This document shows positions 43,510-53,033 of a stretch of DNA of 61,912 bases, piece after piece. Below the pieces are notes generated by a model. The model searched no databases. It saw nothing but the letters and a program-made list of their open reading frames with translations, and was not told the origin of the DNA. The stretch is from contig DXGZ01000066.1 in the NCBI GenBank assembly GCA_019113645.1, positions 1-61,912 of the forward strand, given 5' to 3'. Each line of letters starts with the position of its first letter. Position 1 is the stretch's first letter. The position numbers and the translations under genes were made by a program. Origin of the DNA: Candidatus Mediterraneibacter vanvlietii (GTDB lineage Bacteria; Bacillota; Clostridia; Lachnospirales; Lachnospiraceae).

Positions 43510-45075
43510 TTATTTTAATCGCCTCTCCCGGTAGACGGTGGGAGAGATCCCGGTATATTTCTTGAAAGCCTTGCTGAAATAGTTGCTGTCATTATACCCT
43601 ACCATCGCAGAGACGCCGGACACGGTGTTCCTTGGGTCATTCAGCAGTTCCTGGGCTTTCTTCAGACGGTACTCTGTAAGGTACTGGTTCAGCGTCTGAC
43701 CGGTCTCGTTCTTAAACACAGTGCAGGCATACGATGCCGAGAGCGAGGCGTACTCACTGATCTCTTTTGTGGATAAGAGCGGATTTCCGTAATGCCGCTG
43801 AATATAATTCTTGATCAGGTATACCGATGAGTTTTCACTCTCGGATGTGTTCAGGTCGCCGTAGAATTCATTCAGGCTGTCGATGAGCTTCTGGTGGAGG
43901 TTCTGGTAAAAGAAAAAATGCTCCGTATGGGAAAGCAGCTCATCCGCTGCCATGGCAGGAGTTTTTCCTGCAAGCTGACGCGCTCTGCGCTGTTCCGCGA
44001 GCGCGGCGAACAGCTGGAAGTACAGAGACTGAACTGTACGAATCAGAAGAGAAGGATTCTCGTAGCAGGATTCCTGCAGCTGCGCACAGATTCGATCAGT
44101 TGCATCCTGGTCCGCCTGGCCGAGCGCCTTGGTGAAAGACTCTGCCATGGCCTCGGGAAGCTCTCTGCGCGGCACGCCTGACAGATAGTCCGGGGTCAGA
44201 CAGGTTCCCGGAGCAAAGAAAAAGGCACTCTGCAGGGCGATTACAGCAGCGGAGTAAGAGTCATAAATGTGGTGAATGCCCGTGACCGGCGTTCCGATTG
44301 CAAAGTGATAATTAATGAAAGGCGTGAACAGCTGTTTCAGATAACTCTGGAGGGATGTGAGAATCTGAGGCGTGAAATCCGCCCGGCGGAACACGTGGAA
44401 CACGAACAGGTTCGTCCTTTTCTCCGCGCTGATGATATGGAGATGGAGGGGACGGATCATGTCGTGGAGCTGTTTTTCCATTGTGTTAAGATGGTCGAGC
44501 GGAAATTCCAGCCACTCCGGCATCTTGACGATAATGGTGACGGCTGAGTGAAATATATCGTCAGTGCCGTATTTGCGGCAGTAATTCCTGCTCAGCTCAT
44601 CGATCGTATCATGGACAGAGTGGTCGGGCTGGGTCAGAACCAGGGCAAGCTGGGTGCCGACCATGTTCAGACGCAGGTCCTGAGAACGCCGGCTTTCGAT
44701 CACCTGCAGGTGGCGTTCCGCCGCAGTACGGACTGCCTGGCTGATTTCCCCGAGATCAAGAGGCTTCTCCACATAGCTGACTGCCTGCAGTTTAATCGCT
44801 GCCTTGAGATATTCCTTGTCCGAGTAGCCGCTCATGAAGATAAAGCTGGTGTCCGGCGCAATCTCTCTTATTTTATACAACATGTCGATCCCGTTCATCC
44901 GGGGCATCCTGACATCACTGAGCACGATATCAGGCTGATACTTTTTCGCCATTTCAAGCCCCTCTACTCCGTCCGAGGCCTCATAGACTTGGTCGATCCC
45001 GAGATCGCTCCAGACAATAGATGTTGTCAGTCCGGTTCGTGTTAGTATTTCGTCATCTGCAATTAGTAATTTCAT
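43510..45075 (-). CDS. YesN-type response regulator with AraC helix-turn-helix
   Basis: A 521-residue regulator: receiver domain at 1 to about 120 with the phospho-acceptor Asp in IVLSDVRMPRMNG, a central region without a named domain, and a C-terminal AraC helix-turn-helix pair ending GYNDSNYFSKAFKKYTGISP. It is the partner of the kinase encoded next. The start is placed at 45075 (MKLLIADDE); an ATG at 45120 would sit at the predicted transcription start. It is divergent from the sugar ABC operon, so it probably activates that operon. Confidence 0.92.
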   Translation of the reverse strand: MKLLIADDEILTRTGLTTSIVWSDLGIDQVYEASDGVEGLEMAKKYQPDIVLSDVRMPRMNGIDMLYKIREIAPDTSFIFMSGYSDKEYLKAAIKLQAVSYVEKPLDLGEISQAVRTAAERHLQVIESRRSQDLRLNMVGTQLALVLTQPDHSVHDTIDELSRNYCRKYGTDDIFHSAVTIIVKMPEWLEFPLDHLNTMEKQLHDMIRPLHLHIISAEKRTNLFVFHVFRRADFTPQILTSLQSYLKQLFTPFINYHFAIGTPVTGIHHIYDSYSAAVIALQSAFFFAPGTCLTPDYLSGVPRRELPEAMAESFTKALGQADQDATDRICAQLQESCYENPSLLIRTVQSLYFQLFAALAEQRRARQLAGKTPAMAADELLSHTEHFFFYQNLHQKLIDSLNEFYGDLNTSESENSSVYLIKNYIQRHYGNPLLSTKEISEYASLSASYACTVFKNETGQTLNQYLTEYRLKKAQELLNDPRNTVSGVSAMVGYNDSNYFSKAFKKYTGISPTVYRERRLK

Positions 45076-45124
45076 AACCTCATCCCTATCTGAAAACCTG
45101 TCATTTTTTGTTAGTTTCATATAG

Positions 45125-45133
45125 ATTATAGCA
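45125..45133 (-). promoter_or_regulatory. Extended -10 of the two-component operon
   Basis: On the minus strand TGcTATAAT forms an extended -10. No clear -35 is visible. The predicted start near 45118 rules out the ATG at 45120 as a start codon. Confidence 0.5.
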
Positions 45134-45178
45134 GATTATGGAGGAAAAACACCCCTTAATTTGCTGTGCCGTATCGGG

Positions 45179-45199
45179 AAATAATACCCTTTTTCAAAA
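45179..45199 (+). promoter_or_regulatory. Candidate operator 1 (AAATAATACCC-N4-TCAAAA)
   Basis: The element ends 35 bases before the -10 (TATACT, 45234-45239, preceded by TG-G). The same 17 positions with the same 4-base gap recur at 48807-48827 upstream of the binding-protein gene. It is a candidate site for the YesN-type regulator or the kinase-AraC protein. Confidence 0.65.
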
Positions 45200-45230
45200 A
45201 AATTTCCTCTATATGAATAAAAAATGCTGA

Positions 45231-45239
45231 TGGTATACT
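45231..45239 (+). promoter_or_regulatory. Extended -10 of the sugar ABC operon
   Basis: TGGTATACT is an extended -10. The -35 region (about 45211-45216, ATATGA) does not match consensus, which fits activator dependence. Confidence 0.5.
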
Positions 45240-45262
45240 GAAAGAAATGAGAAAGGAGGAAT

Positions 45263-46789
45263 ATGAGCGTGGCAGAAGATTATATTCTGGAATTAAAGGG
45301 TATTACGAAGATCTTCCCAGGTGTAAAGGCGCTGAACAATGTGCAGTTTCAGCTGAAACGCGGGGAAGTTCACGCTCTGATGGGAGAAAACGGAGCAGGA
45401 AAATCGACGTTTATCAAGGTTATCACCGGAGTACATGCAGCTGAGGAAGGCAAGATGTACTTGAACGGGAAAGAAGTTCACTTCAAAGGACCGAAGGATG
45501 CTCAGGCAGCAGGTATTGCAGCCGTATATCAGCACCCGACATCCTACCCGGAACTGTCGGTTACGGAAAATATTTTTATGGGTCATGAGATGAGAAAATA
45601 CGGAATGATCCAGTGGAATCTGATGAATCAGGAGGCGAAGAAGCTTCTTGACCGTCTGGATGCGGATTTCAGTCCGACAGAAGAGATGGGAACACTGAGT
45701 GTGGCGCAGCAGCAGATGGTAGAGATCGCGAAGGCGCTTTCCACAAAAGCAAAGATCATCATCCTCGATGAGCCGACCGCTGCACTGACTCAGACGGAGT
45801 CTGAGAAACTCTACAGGATCGTGGATCAGCTGAAAGAAGAAGGAGTGTCCATCATCTTTATTTCACACCGTTTCGAGGATATGTACCGTCTGGCTTCCAG
45901 AGTTACGGTATTCCGTGATTCCCAGTACATTGGGACATATGACGTGGACGGCATCACGAATGCTGATCTGATCAAGGCAATGGTAGGCCGTGAGATCACG
46001 GATATGTATCCGAAGCCGAAGGTAGAGATCGGAAAAGAAATCTTCCGTATTGAAGGCATGAGCCGCGCCGGATACTTCAAGGATGTTTCCCTGAATGTCC
46101 ATGCAGGCGAGATCGTAGGTCTGACAGGGCTTGTCGGCGCGGGACGTACGGAAGTAATGGAGAGTGTGTGCGGAATCACAAGAGCAAATTCAGGCAAGGT
46201 TTACCTGGATGATAAACTGTGCCACATCCGTCAGCCGATCGACGCGATGAAGGAAGGTATCATTCTTCTTCCCGAGGACCGTCAGAGAGAAGGACTGATC
46301 CTGAGCTGGGGACTTGGAGACAATGTAACACTTCCGATTCAGAGCGATCTTGCCCACACGGGATTCAACGATACGGCGGCAGAGAAGAAAGTAGCGAAGA
46401 AATTCCTCGAGGAAGTGGATACAAAGGCAGTGTCTATCTATGACAAGGCAAGTTCACTGTCCGGTGGAAACCAGCAGAAAGTTGTTGTGGCGAAAGCACT
46501 TGCACAGAAGAACATGAAAATTGTTATCATGGATGAGCCGACAAAAGGTGTCGATGTAGGCGCGAAAGCTGAGATCTATGCGATCATGGGAGATCTGGCG
46601 AAACAGGGATATGGAATCATCATGATTTCATCGGAAATGCCGGAGACAATCGGTATGTGCGACAGAATTTACGTTATGTGTAAAGGGCGCATTACGGGAT
46701 GCCTGGACAGAGGAGAGGCAACTCAGGAGTCGATCCTTCAGCTGGCAATGGAAAAAGGAAGTAAGGAAAAGGAGGTGGCGCAGGGATGA
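45263..46789 (+). CDS. Sugar ABC transporter ATPase with two ABC domains (RbsA/RhaT type)
   Basis: A 508-residue CUT2-type ATPase. The first half has Walker A GENGAGKST, LSVAQQQMVEIA as signature and IIILDEPTAALT. The second half has the degenerate Walker A GLVGAGRTE, SLSGGNQQKVVVAKAL and VIMDEPTKGVDVGA. This asymmetry is normal for monosaccharide importers. It overlaps the first permease by 4 bases. Rhamnose or a related deoxy- or pentose sugar is suggested by the downstream mutarotase and isomerase. Confidence 0.94.
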   Translation: MSVAEDYILELKGITKIFPGVKALNNVQFQLKRGEVHALMGENGAGKSTFIKVITGVHAAEEGKMYLNGKEVHFKGPKDAQAAGIAAVYQHPTSYPELSVTENIFMGHEMRKYGMIQWNLMNQEAKKLLDRLDADFSPTEEMGTLSVAQQQMVEIAKALSTKAKIIILDEPTAALTQTESEKLYRIVDQLKEEGVSIIFISHRFEDMYRLASRVTVFRDSQYIGTYDVDGITNADLIKAMVGREITDMYPKPKVEIGKEIFRIEGMSRAGYFKDVSLNVHAGEIVGLTGLVGAGRTEVMESVCGITRANSGKVYLDDKLCHIRQPIDAMKEGIILLPEDRQREGLILSWGLGDNVTLPIQSDLAHTGFNDTAAEKKVAKKFLEEVDTKAVSIYDKASSLSGGNQQKVVVAKALAQKNMKIVIMDEPTKGVDVGAKAEIYAIMGDLAKQGYGIIMISSEMPETIGMCDRIYVMCKGRITGCLDRGEATQESILQLAMEKGSKEKEVAQG

Positions 46790-47766
46790 AAAAGAATTCA
46801 GTATTAAAACAGCTGACAAAATCAAGAGAATTCAGCCTTGTGATCGTACTGATCGTTCTCTGTATCGTTGCTACGATCTTCAGCCCGAGCTTCTTAAGTC
46901 CGACGAATATCAGCCAGATATTCCGGAATAACGCGCTGACCATGATTCTGTCAGTCGGTATGCTCTGCGTGCTTCTGACCGGAGGAATCGATATCTCGAT
47001 TGCATCGATCCTCGCATTTTCCGGAATGACGGTCGGAATGCTTTTGAAATATGATGTTATCACGAACACATTTCTTCTGTTTGTGATCGGAAGCGCCATC
47101 GGTGTAGGATGCGGACTTCTGAACGGACTTATTATCGCAAAAGGTAATGTGGCGCCGATTATTTCAACCATGGGCTTCATGTATATCTGGCGCGGACTTG
47201 CCTATGTTATCAGCAACAACGAGTGGGCGAGCGGTGCGGATGTCGTAGGATACAGCGATTTCGGAGCGGATGGTTCTATGGGACCGTACATCATTATCGC
47301 AGCCGTATTCATCATCGGTTTCATTGTTATGAAATGGACCAAATTCGGACGTAAGATCTACGCTGTCGGAAGCAATACAGAAGCAGCGAGAGTGTCCGGT
47401 ATCAACGTGGATGGCGTCCTGATCTATACATATGTGATCATGGGATTTCTCTCTGGTCTCTGCGGCGCGCTTTCCGTATCCATCTACGCGTCGGCACAGC
47501 CGAACATGCAGTACGCACTTGAGATGGATGTTATCGCATCCTGCGTTATCGGCGGTGTGAGCATGAGCGGCGGACGCGGCTCAGTAGTCGGAACCTTCCT
47601 CGGAGCGCTGATCCTTGCATTTATCACAAGAGCACTTCCGCTGGTAGGTATCGATGCCATTGCGCAGAACATGGTAAAAGGTGTCCTGATCCTTGTGGTT
47701 GTTGTACTTAACGTAGTAACTCAGAGAATGATGGATAGAGCAAGTCTGGAAAGGAGGGAGATGTAG
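46786..47766 (+). CDS. Sugar ABC transporter permease 1 (RbsC/RhaP type)
   Basis: A 326-residue permease with eight to ten membrane segments and the motifs GGIDISIASILA and YAVGSNTEAARVSGINV. The ATG overlaps the ATPase stop (ATGA). It pairs with the second permease as a heterodimer, as in RhaP/RhaQ systems. Confidence 0.93.
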   Translation: MKKNSVLKQLTKSREFSLVIVLIVLCIVATIFSPSFLSPTNISQIFRNNALTMILSVGMLCVLLTGGIDISIASILAFSGMTVGMLLKYDVITNTFLLFVIGSAIGVGCGLLNGLIIAKGNVAPIISTMGFMYIWRGLAYVISNNEWASGADVVGYSDFGADGSMGPYIIIAAVFIIGFIVMKWTKFGRKIYAVGSNTEAARVSGINVDGVLIYTYVIMGFLSGLCGALSVSIYASAQPNMQYALEMDVIASCVIGGVSMSGGRGSVVGTFLGALILAFITRALPLVGIDAIAQNMVKGVLILVVVVLNVVTQRMMDRASLERREM

Positions 47767-47768
47767 TT

Positions 47769-48773
47769 ATGGCAGGAAGATCCGGAAGAGAGATATCGAT
47801 TGCGTCGCCAAAGACTCCGGTGAAGCGGATTCTCAGCTGGGAAGGCGCGCTGGTTCTGATTTTTATTGCTGTGAATATTCTGGGAGTCATCCTTTCAGAA
47901 AACTATACGGTAGCAAATGTGCTGCGTCAGATGCCGAGGTATCTGGCAGAGATATTCATACTGTTTCCGATGGGCTACATCCTGATCCTTGGAGATATTG
48001 ACATTTCAGTAGGTTCTATTGTATGCTTATGTGCTACTACGGCATGTTTCGCCGGAAATGCGGGATTCCCGTTCCCGGTAGTTATGCTCGTATGCCTGCT
48101 GACAGGTCTTGTGTGCGGCGCGGTGAACGGCGCGATCCTCGCGAAATTCACAGAACTGCCGTCTATGATCGTTACACTGGGGACACAGATCATCTTCCGC
48201 GGTATTGCGGAGGTCGCAATGGGAAGCGGCGGAAGTATTTCTTATACGAATTCCATTGATCTGATGGTGCTCACCCAGATGGTAGGACCGTTCCCGATCG
48301 TATTCTTCTTTGTACTGATCAGCGCGGTGATCTTCATCGTTCTTCTTTCCAAAACAACATTTGGAAGAAAGCTCTACGCAATCGGAAGCAACAAAGAAGC
48401 AGCATATTATGCTGGTATTAAAGTTCAGAAGATCCGTTTCATCGTATTTTCACTTGCAGGCCTGATGTCAGGATTCTGCGCACTGTTCCTCCTGTCCGTG
48501 CTCTTCAGCGCGAACACAACGACAGGAAACGGATTTGAGATGGAAGTTATCGCCATGGCGGTATTCGGCGGAATCGCTACTACAGGCGGTAAGGGAAATC
48601 TGGTTGGCGGATTTATCGCGGCATTCATTATCGTGTGCCTGCGTGTTGCCCTTGGACTGATCAATATGAATACACAGCTTATTCTGGTTATCATCGGCCT
48701 GATGCTTATCATCGCCGTACTGATGCCTGGAATCAGCCAGAGAATCAAAGGAATGAGAAAGACGGTAAAATAG
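47769..48773 (+). CDS. Sugar ABC transporter permease 2 (RbsC/RhaQ type)
   Basis: A 334-residue permease homologous to the previous one: LGDIDISVGSIVCL and YAIGSNKEAAYYAGIKV. It starts 3 bases after the upstream stop with GGAGG before it. After it, transcription of the binding-protein gene can restart from its own promoter. Confidence 0.93.
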   Translation: MAGRSGREISIASPKTPVKRILSWEGALVLIFIAVNILGVILSENYTVANVLRQMPRYLAEIFILFPMGYILILGDIDISVGSIVCLCATTACFAGNAGFPFPVVMLVCLLTGLVCGAVNGAILAKFTELPSMIVTLGTQIIFRGIAEVAMGSGGSISYTNSIDLMVLTQMVGPFPIVFFFVLISAVIFIVLLSKTTFGRKLYAIGSNKEAAYYAGIKVQKIRFIVFSLAGLMSGFCALFLLSVLFSANTTTGNGFEMEVIAMAVFGGIATTGGKGNLVGGFIAAFIIVCLRVALGLINMNTQLILVIIGLMLIIAVLMPGISQRIKGMRKTVK

Positions 48774-48806
48774 TTTTTCTCAGAAAAAAATTACTTCGGG
48801 AGTGAA

Positions 48807-48827
48807 AAATAATACCCGAAATCAAAA
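48807..48827 (+). promoter_or_regulatory. Candidate operator 2 (AAATAATACCC-N4-TCAAAA)
   Basis: This matches operator 1 at all 17 defined positions. It ends 34 bases before a TAGAAT -10 (48861-48866). The near-identical spacing to the -10 in both copies supports a real activator site. Confidence 0.65.
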
Positions 48828-48882
48828 GATTTTGCTATTTCGAGTCTGGAAAGACCGATGTAGAATAAGCTTAAAGAAAAAC

Positions 48883-48906
48883 GGCAGCGCCTGAGGCGGC
48901 GCTGCC
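48883..48906 (+). other. 5' leader hairpin of the binding-protein gene
   Basis: GGCAGCGCC pairs with GGCGCTGCC around a 6-base loop, ending shortly before AAGAGGAGG. It has no T-run and may stabilise the abundant binding-protein mRNA. Confidence 0.65.
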
Positions 48907-48930
48907 AGAGAACCAAGAGGAGGTAGGATT

Positions 48931-50028
48931 ATGAAAAAAAGAATTGTTGCACTGTTGATGTGTACCGCAATGGTAACAGCTATGGTAGCAGGATGCGGAA
49001 ACTCCAGCAGCGAAGCTCCGGCATCAGATGACACAGCTTCAACAGACACAGCATCAGACGATGGAGCGGCAGAAGGAAAGGATATCACAGAGTGTACGTT
49101 CGCAATCGTTCCGAAGTCAGCAGGAAACCCGTATAATGAGGCAGAGGCTCAGGGATTCCAGGAAGCAATCGAGGCTGCTGGCGCTACATGTATCGTAAGC
49201 TATCCGGAGACAGCTACAGCAGATGCACAGATCACAGTGCTTCAGTCACTGATTTCTCAGGGAGTTGATTCCATTACTGTGGCGGCAAACGATGAAAATG
49301 CTCTTCAGGCAACTCTTCAGCAGGCAATGGACGCAGGAATTCACGTATCATGTGTTGACTCCAAGACAAATGCTGACAGCCGTGAGGTATTTGTTAACCA
49401 GGCTGATACAAACCTGATCGGACAGACTCTGATGGATGCAATCTATGACATCACAGGCGGAGAAGGACAGTGGGCTATCCTATCTGCAACATCTCAGGCA
49501 GCAAACCAGAATGCATGGATCGAAGCAATGCAGAGTGTAATGGAAAGCGATGAGAAGTATGCGAATCTTGAACTGGTAGACATCGTTTACGGCGATGACG
49601 AGCCGCAGCCGTCTACAGAGCAGACTCAGGCACTTCTTCAGAACTATCCGGATCTGAAACTTATCTGCGCACCGACAACAGTTGGTATCAACGCAGCAGC
49701 TAAGGTTCTTCAGGATCAGGGATCTGACGTTAAGATCACAGGTCTTGGACTTCCGTCAGAGATGGAAGCATATGTAGGCGAAGACAATGTTTGCCCGTAT
49801 ATGTATCTGTGGAATCCGATTGAGACAGGAGAGCTTGCAGCTTATACAGCTATGGCACTTGTTGCTGGCGACATCACAGGAGCAGCTGGCGAGACATTCG
49901 AGGCTGGGGACATGGAGAACAGCCCGTACACAATCGTAGAAGCATCTGACGGCGGTACAGAAGTTATCGTTGGCGATCCGTTCGAATTCAATGCAGACAA
50001 CATCGCAGAGTGGGCTGACGTATTCTAA
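48931..50028 (+). CDS. Sugar-binding lipoprotein (RhaS/RbsB type)
   Basis: A 365-residue periplasmic-binding-protein-like lipoprotein. The signal segment ends in the lipobox VAGC (Cys22), then a Ser/Asp/Ala-rich linker, then a type 1 sugar-binding fold with FAIVPKSAGNPYNEAEAQGF and GVDSITVAANDENAL. This resembles RhaS, the rhamnose-binding component, more than RbsB as I judge it. It has its own operator-promoter and a strong terminator, in keeping with the higher level needed. Confidence 0.9.
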   Translation: MKKRIVALLMCTAMVTAMVAGCGNSSSEAPASDDTASTDTASDDGAAEGKDITECTFAIVPKSAGNPYNEAEAQGFQEAIEAAGATCIVSYPETATADAQITVLQSLISQGVDSITVAANDENALQATLQQAMDAGIHVSCVDSKTNADSREVFVNQADTNLIGQTLMDAIYDITGGEGQWAILSATSQAANQNAWIEAMQSVMESDEKYANLELVDIVYGDDEPQPSTEQTQALLQNYPDLKLICAPTTVGINAAAKVLQDQGSDVKITGLGLPSEMEAYVGEDNVCPYMYLWNPIETGELAAYTAMALVAGDITGAAGETFEAGDMENSPYTIVEASDGGTEVIVGDPFEFNADNIAEWADVF

Positions 50029-50065
50029 ATCGACTGATTGAAGAATAAGTACATAAAGTCATTAA

Positions 50066-50098
50066 AACAGGAACTGCCTGAGGGCAGTTCCTGTTTTT
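50066..50098. terminator. Strong bidirectional terminator
   Basis: AACAGGAACTGCC pairs with GGCAGTTCCTG-TT around TGAG, followed by TTTTTG. It lies between convergent genes. Confidence 0.9.
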
Positions 50099-50111
50099 GT
50101 ACGCAGGATTT

Positions 50112-50990
50112 TTAGTTTTGCCATGCTTTGCGGTACGCGTGGGGCGTGATATTTTCGCGCGCCTTGAACAGGTTGATAAAATGAGTGACATTGTGAAAAC
50201 CTGCTTCAAAGGCAATGTCGGTTACCGAAAGCGGGGAGTATTTCAACAGTTCCTTGGCATAGGAGATGCGTGTTGTGATTATATATTCGTTGATCGTAGT
50301 TCCCATATATTTTTTAAATTGTTTTAATATATGATACCGGCTGCGGTGATATTTTTCTTCAAAAAAAGACAGGGAGAGATCGGAACGGAAATTTTTGTCA
50401 ATATCTTTTGCGATCTCTTTTATATATTCCGGAATAAGGAATGTGTCGGCACTGTTGGTGGACGTCTCCACGATCAGCTCGGTCAGCATGGAGCAGATCA
50501 GGCTGGACACGACGGCTTCTGTAGTAAGGTTCTTCTTCTGGTGGAGGGCTATGATGCGCCATAGTGTCCTTTCCCAGAAAAATTCATCCTGGCAGTGAAT
50601 GATCTTAAAATCATCTCTGAAGCATTCCCTGTAATATCCCAGCGCGTTGCTTCCGTTAAAATGAATCCAGAGAAATTCCCACTGGGAACCTTTTACGGTT
50701 TTATATAAATGATGCTTCTCACAGTGGATCAGGAAACAGTCACCTTTTGATACAATATGGCGATGACCCTCATATTCGAGACAGCCTTCTCCGGAAATCG
50801 TATAAACGATCAGAAAAGAATCCAGATTCTCACGTTCTGAATAATACGGATATTCTGTTTTGAAATAGCCCACCTCCTGGGTATAGAAATAGAGGCTCTT
50901 GGCAGTGCGTCCGGGAGTGAGAATCATACGGATGGAGTCATCGCTCCAGGTGTGTTCTCCCCGTTCCAGCAGCTCGGGATGTTTCTCCAT
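50112..50990 (-). CDS. AraC-family regulator of the isomerase-mutarotase genes
   Basis: A 292-residue regulator with an N-terminal cupin (about 40-130) and a C-terminal double helix-turn-helix (DIAFEAGFHNVTHFINLFKA). It is divergent from the isomerase gene, which it probably controls. The ATG at 50990 is favoured over a GTG at 51002 by spacing from GTGGTGG, but neither site is strong. Confidence 0.88.
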   Translation of the reverse strand: MEKHPELLERGEHTWSDDSIRMILTPGRTAKSLYFYTQEVGYFKTEYPYYSERENLDSFLIVYTISGEGCLEYEGHRHIVSKGDCFLIHCEKHHLYKTVKGSQWEFLWIHFNGSNALGYYRECFRDDFKIIHCQDEFFWERTLWRIIALHQKKNLTTEAVVSSLICSMLTELIVETSTNSADTFLIPEYIKEIAKDIDKNFRSDLSLSFFEEKYHRSRYHILKQFKKYMGTTINEYIITTRISYAKELLKYSPLSVTDIAFEAGFHNVTHFINLFKARENITPHAYRKAWQN

Positions 50991-51123
50991 AATTACCACC
51001 ACAATATTCTATGATTTTTAAGCAATTTGCTTGGATGATATTTATATACTACAAGATTATAATTGGTTTGTAAATGGAAAACACATGCACAAGATCATAT
51101 AAGGGCATAAGGAGGAAGAAAAC

Positions 51124-52623
51124 ATGTTAGCGAGAAAAGAACTGAAAAAACCAAGAATCGGACTCTACTCCATGGGACTGAAACATTACTGGGGACAGTT
51201 CCCGGGTATGAAAGAGCGACTGACGGAATACGGCGAATTTATTGCGAAAAAAGTAGAGGGCATGGGCGGTGAAGTTTATTTCTACGGCATGGTGGACTGC
51301 GAGCAGGAAGGACTGAAGGCCGGCGAATATTTTAATGAGAAGAACGTAGACATTATTTTCGCGCATTCAGCTACTTATGTGACAAGCGCATCCATCCTTC
51401 CGCTTCATCAGATATGCAAGGCGCCGACTGTAGTGCTGAATCTGCAGCCGACCGCAAGAATCAATTACGAAAAGACAACAACAGGCGAGTGGCTGGCTCA
51501 CTGCGGAGCATGTCCGGTTCCGGAGATTTCCAACGCGTTTAACCGTGCAGGCATCAAATACCGTGTGGTAAACGGGCTCCTTGGCCTGGACTATACACCG
51601 GAGATCTCCATGACAAACGAAGTGACAAACGAGCGCCCGGAAGCGATCCGCGCATGGAAGAAGATCGAGGAGTGGGTTCTCGCGGCGAAAGTAAAAAGGA
51701 ATCTTCAGGGAGCGCGCTTCGGATTCCTCGGAAACACATACAGCGGAATGCTGGATATGTACAGCGATTTCACCATGTTCCAGGGACAGACAGGGGCGCA
51801 TCTTCAGGTGCTGGAAATGTGTGATCTGGATAAACACCTTCAGAAAGTTACAGATGAAGAGGTAGCTGCGAAACGCAAGGAGATCGAAGAGTTCTTCGTG
51901 ATCAGCGATGATGACGCAGCGGATCCTCTTGCTCAGAAACCGACAGAAGAGCAGCTCAACTGGTCTGCGAAAGTTGCGGTTGCACAGGAAAAACTTGTGG
52001 AAGAATTTGATCTGGACGCTCTGACATACTACTATCACGGAGCGCCGGGCAATCATTATGAAGACGTGCAGGGTGGATTTATCGTGGGACATTCCCTTCT
52101 GACCGCAGACGGAATTCCGTGCGCGGGCGAAGGTGATTTAAAAACCTGTCTTGCAATGAAAATATGTGATATAATCGGAAAAGGCGGAAGTTTCTGTGAG
52201 ATCGTGACAACGGATTACGAGGACGGCACGATCCTGTTAGGACATGACGGACCGTTCCACCTGGAGATCGCGAAGGGCAAACCGATTCTCCGCGGTATGG
52301 GACTTTATCACGGCAAACAGGGAACAGGAGTTTCTGTAGAGGCAAAAGTACGTACCGGAGATATTACGAATCTGGGATGCTCTCAGACAATTGACGGAAA
52401 ACTGAAATTCATCATAACCGAAGCAGAGTCAACAGACGGACCGATTATGACAATCGGAAATACACAGACACCGGTTAAGTTCAAATCAGATCCGGATACA
52501 TATATGGATAAATGGTTCGCGGAGGCTCCGACACATCACTTCGCAATGAGCGTCGGACATAACGCGGAAATATTTAAAAAGGTCGCAGACCTGCTTGAGA
52601 TCCCATCGGTAGTGCTTGAATAA
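51124..52623 (+). CDS. L-arabinose/L-fucose isomerase family protein
   Basis: A 499-residue metal-dependent aldose-ketose isomerase of the AraA/FucI group. Likely ligands and catalytic residues sit in CAGEGDLKT, CEIVTTDYED, GHDGPFHLEI and HHFAMSVGH, which parallel the Glu, Glu, His, His set of AraA. The sugar is not certain: the neighbouring L-rhamnose mutarotase suggests a 6-deoxy-L-sugar. No kinase or aldolase is nearby. GGAGG precedes the ATG and an AraC regulator is divergent. Confidence 0.82.
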   Translation: MLARKELKKPRIGLYSMGLKHYWGQFPGMKERLTEYGEFIAKKVEGMGGEVYFYGMVDCEQEGLKAGEYFNEKNVDIIFAHSATYVTSASILPLHQICKAPTVVLNLQPTARINYEKTTTGEWLAHCGACPVPEISNAFNRAGIKYRVVNGLLGLDYTPEISMTNEVTNERPEAIRAWKKIEEWVLAAKVKRNLQGARFGFLGNTYSGMLDMYSDFTMFQGQTGAHLQVLEMCDLDKHLQKVTDEEVAAKRKEIEEFFVISDDDAADPLAQKPTEEQLNWSAKVAVAQEKLVEEFDLDALTYYYHGAPGNHYEDVQGGFIVGHSLLTADGIPCAGEGDLKTCLAMKICDIIGKGGSFCEIVTTDYEDGTILLGHDGPFHLEIAKGKPILRGMGLYHGKQGTGVSVEAKVRTGDITNLGCSQTIDGKLKFIITEAESTDGPIMTIGNTQTPVKFKSDPDTYMDKWFAEAPTHHFAMSVGHNAEIFKKVADLLEIPSVVLE

Positions 52624-52701
52624 AAGAATGATACCAGGGGGGGAATTATCCTCCCTGGCATTATGCAATTTTTATATGCAGTATAAAAGGAGGACAATGC
52701 T

Positions 52702-53016
52702 ATGGTAAGAAAAGGATTTAAGATGAAACTCTATCCGGGAATGGAAGAGGAGTATGAAAAACGACACAACGCGCTGTGGCCGGAGATGAAGGATATGATT
52801 CACGAGTACGGCGGAAAGAATTACACAATCTTCCTCGACAAGGAGACGCTTGTGCTTTACGGATATATTGAGCTCGAAGATCCTGCGAAGTGGGATGAGA
52901 GCGCAGATACGGCTATCAACCGGAAATGGTGGGATTTTATGGCTGATATCATGGAGACAAATCCGGACAACAGCCCGGTGTCAGTTGATCTGCATGAGGT
53001 GTTCCACTTAGATTAA
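52702..53016 (+). CDS. rhaM: L-rhamnose mutarotase family protein
   Basis: A 104-residue enzyme that interconverts alpha and beta anomers of L-rhamnose. It reads RKGFKMKLYPGMEEEYEKRHNALWP (location given: residues 3-27), then NYTIFLD and the C-terminal KWWDFMADIM region, matching RhaM/RhaU. It shares the transcript of the isomerase, 78 bases downstream, with AGGAGG before the ATG. It is the best clue to the sugar handled by this locus. Confidence 0.88.
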   Translation: MVRKGFKMKLYPGMEEEYEKRHNALWPEMKDMIHEYGGKNYTIFLDKETLVLYGYIELEDPAKWDESADTAINRKWWDFMADIMETNPDNSPVSVDLHEVFHLD

Positions 53017-53033
53017 GAGATCTGAGGCTGCCG

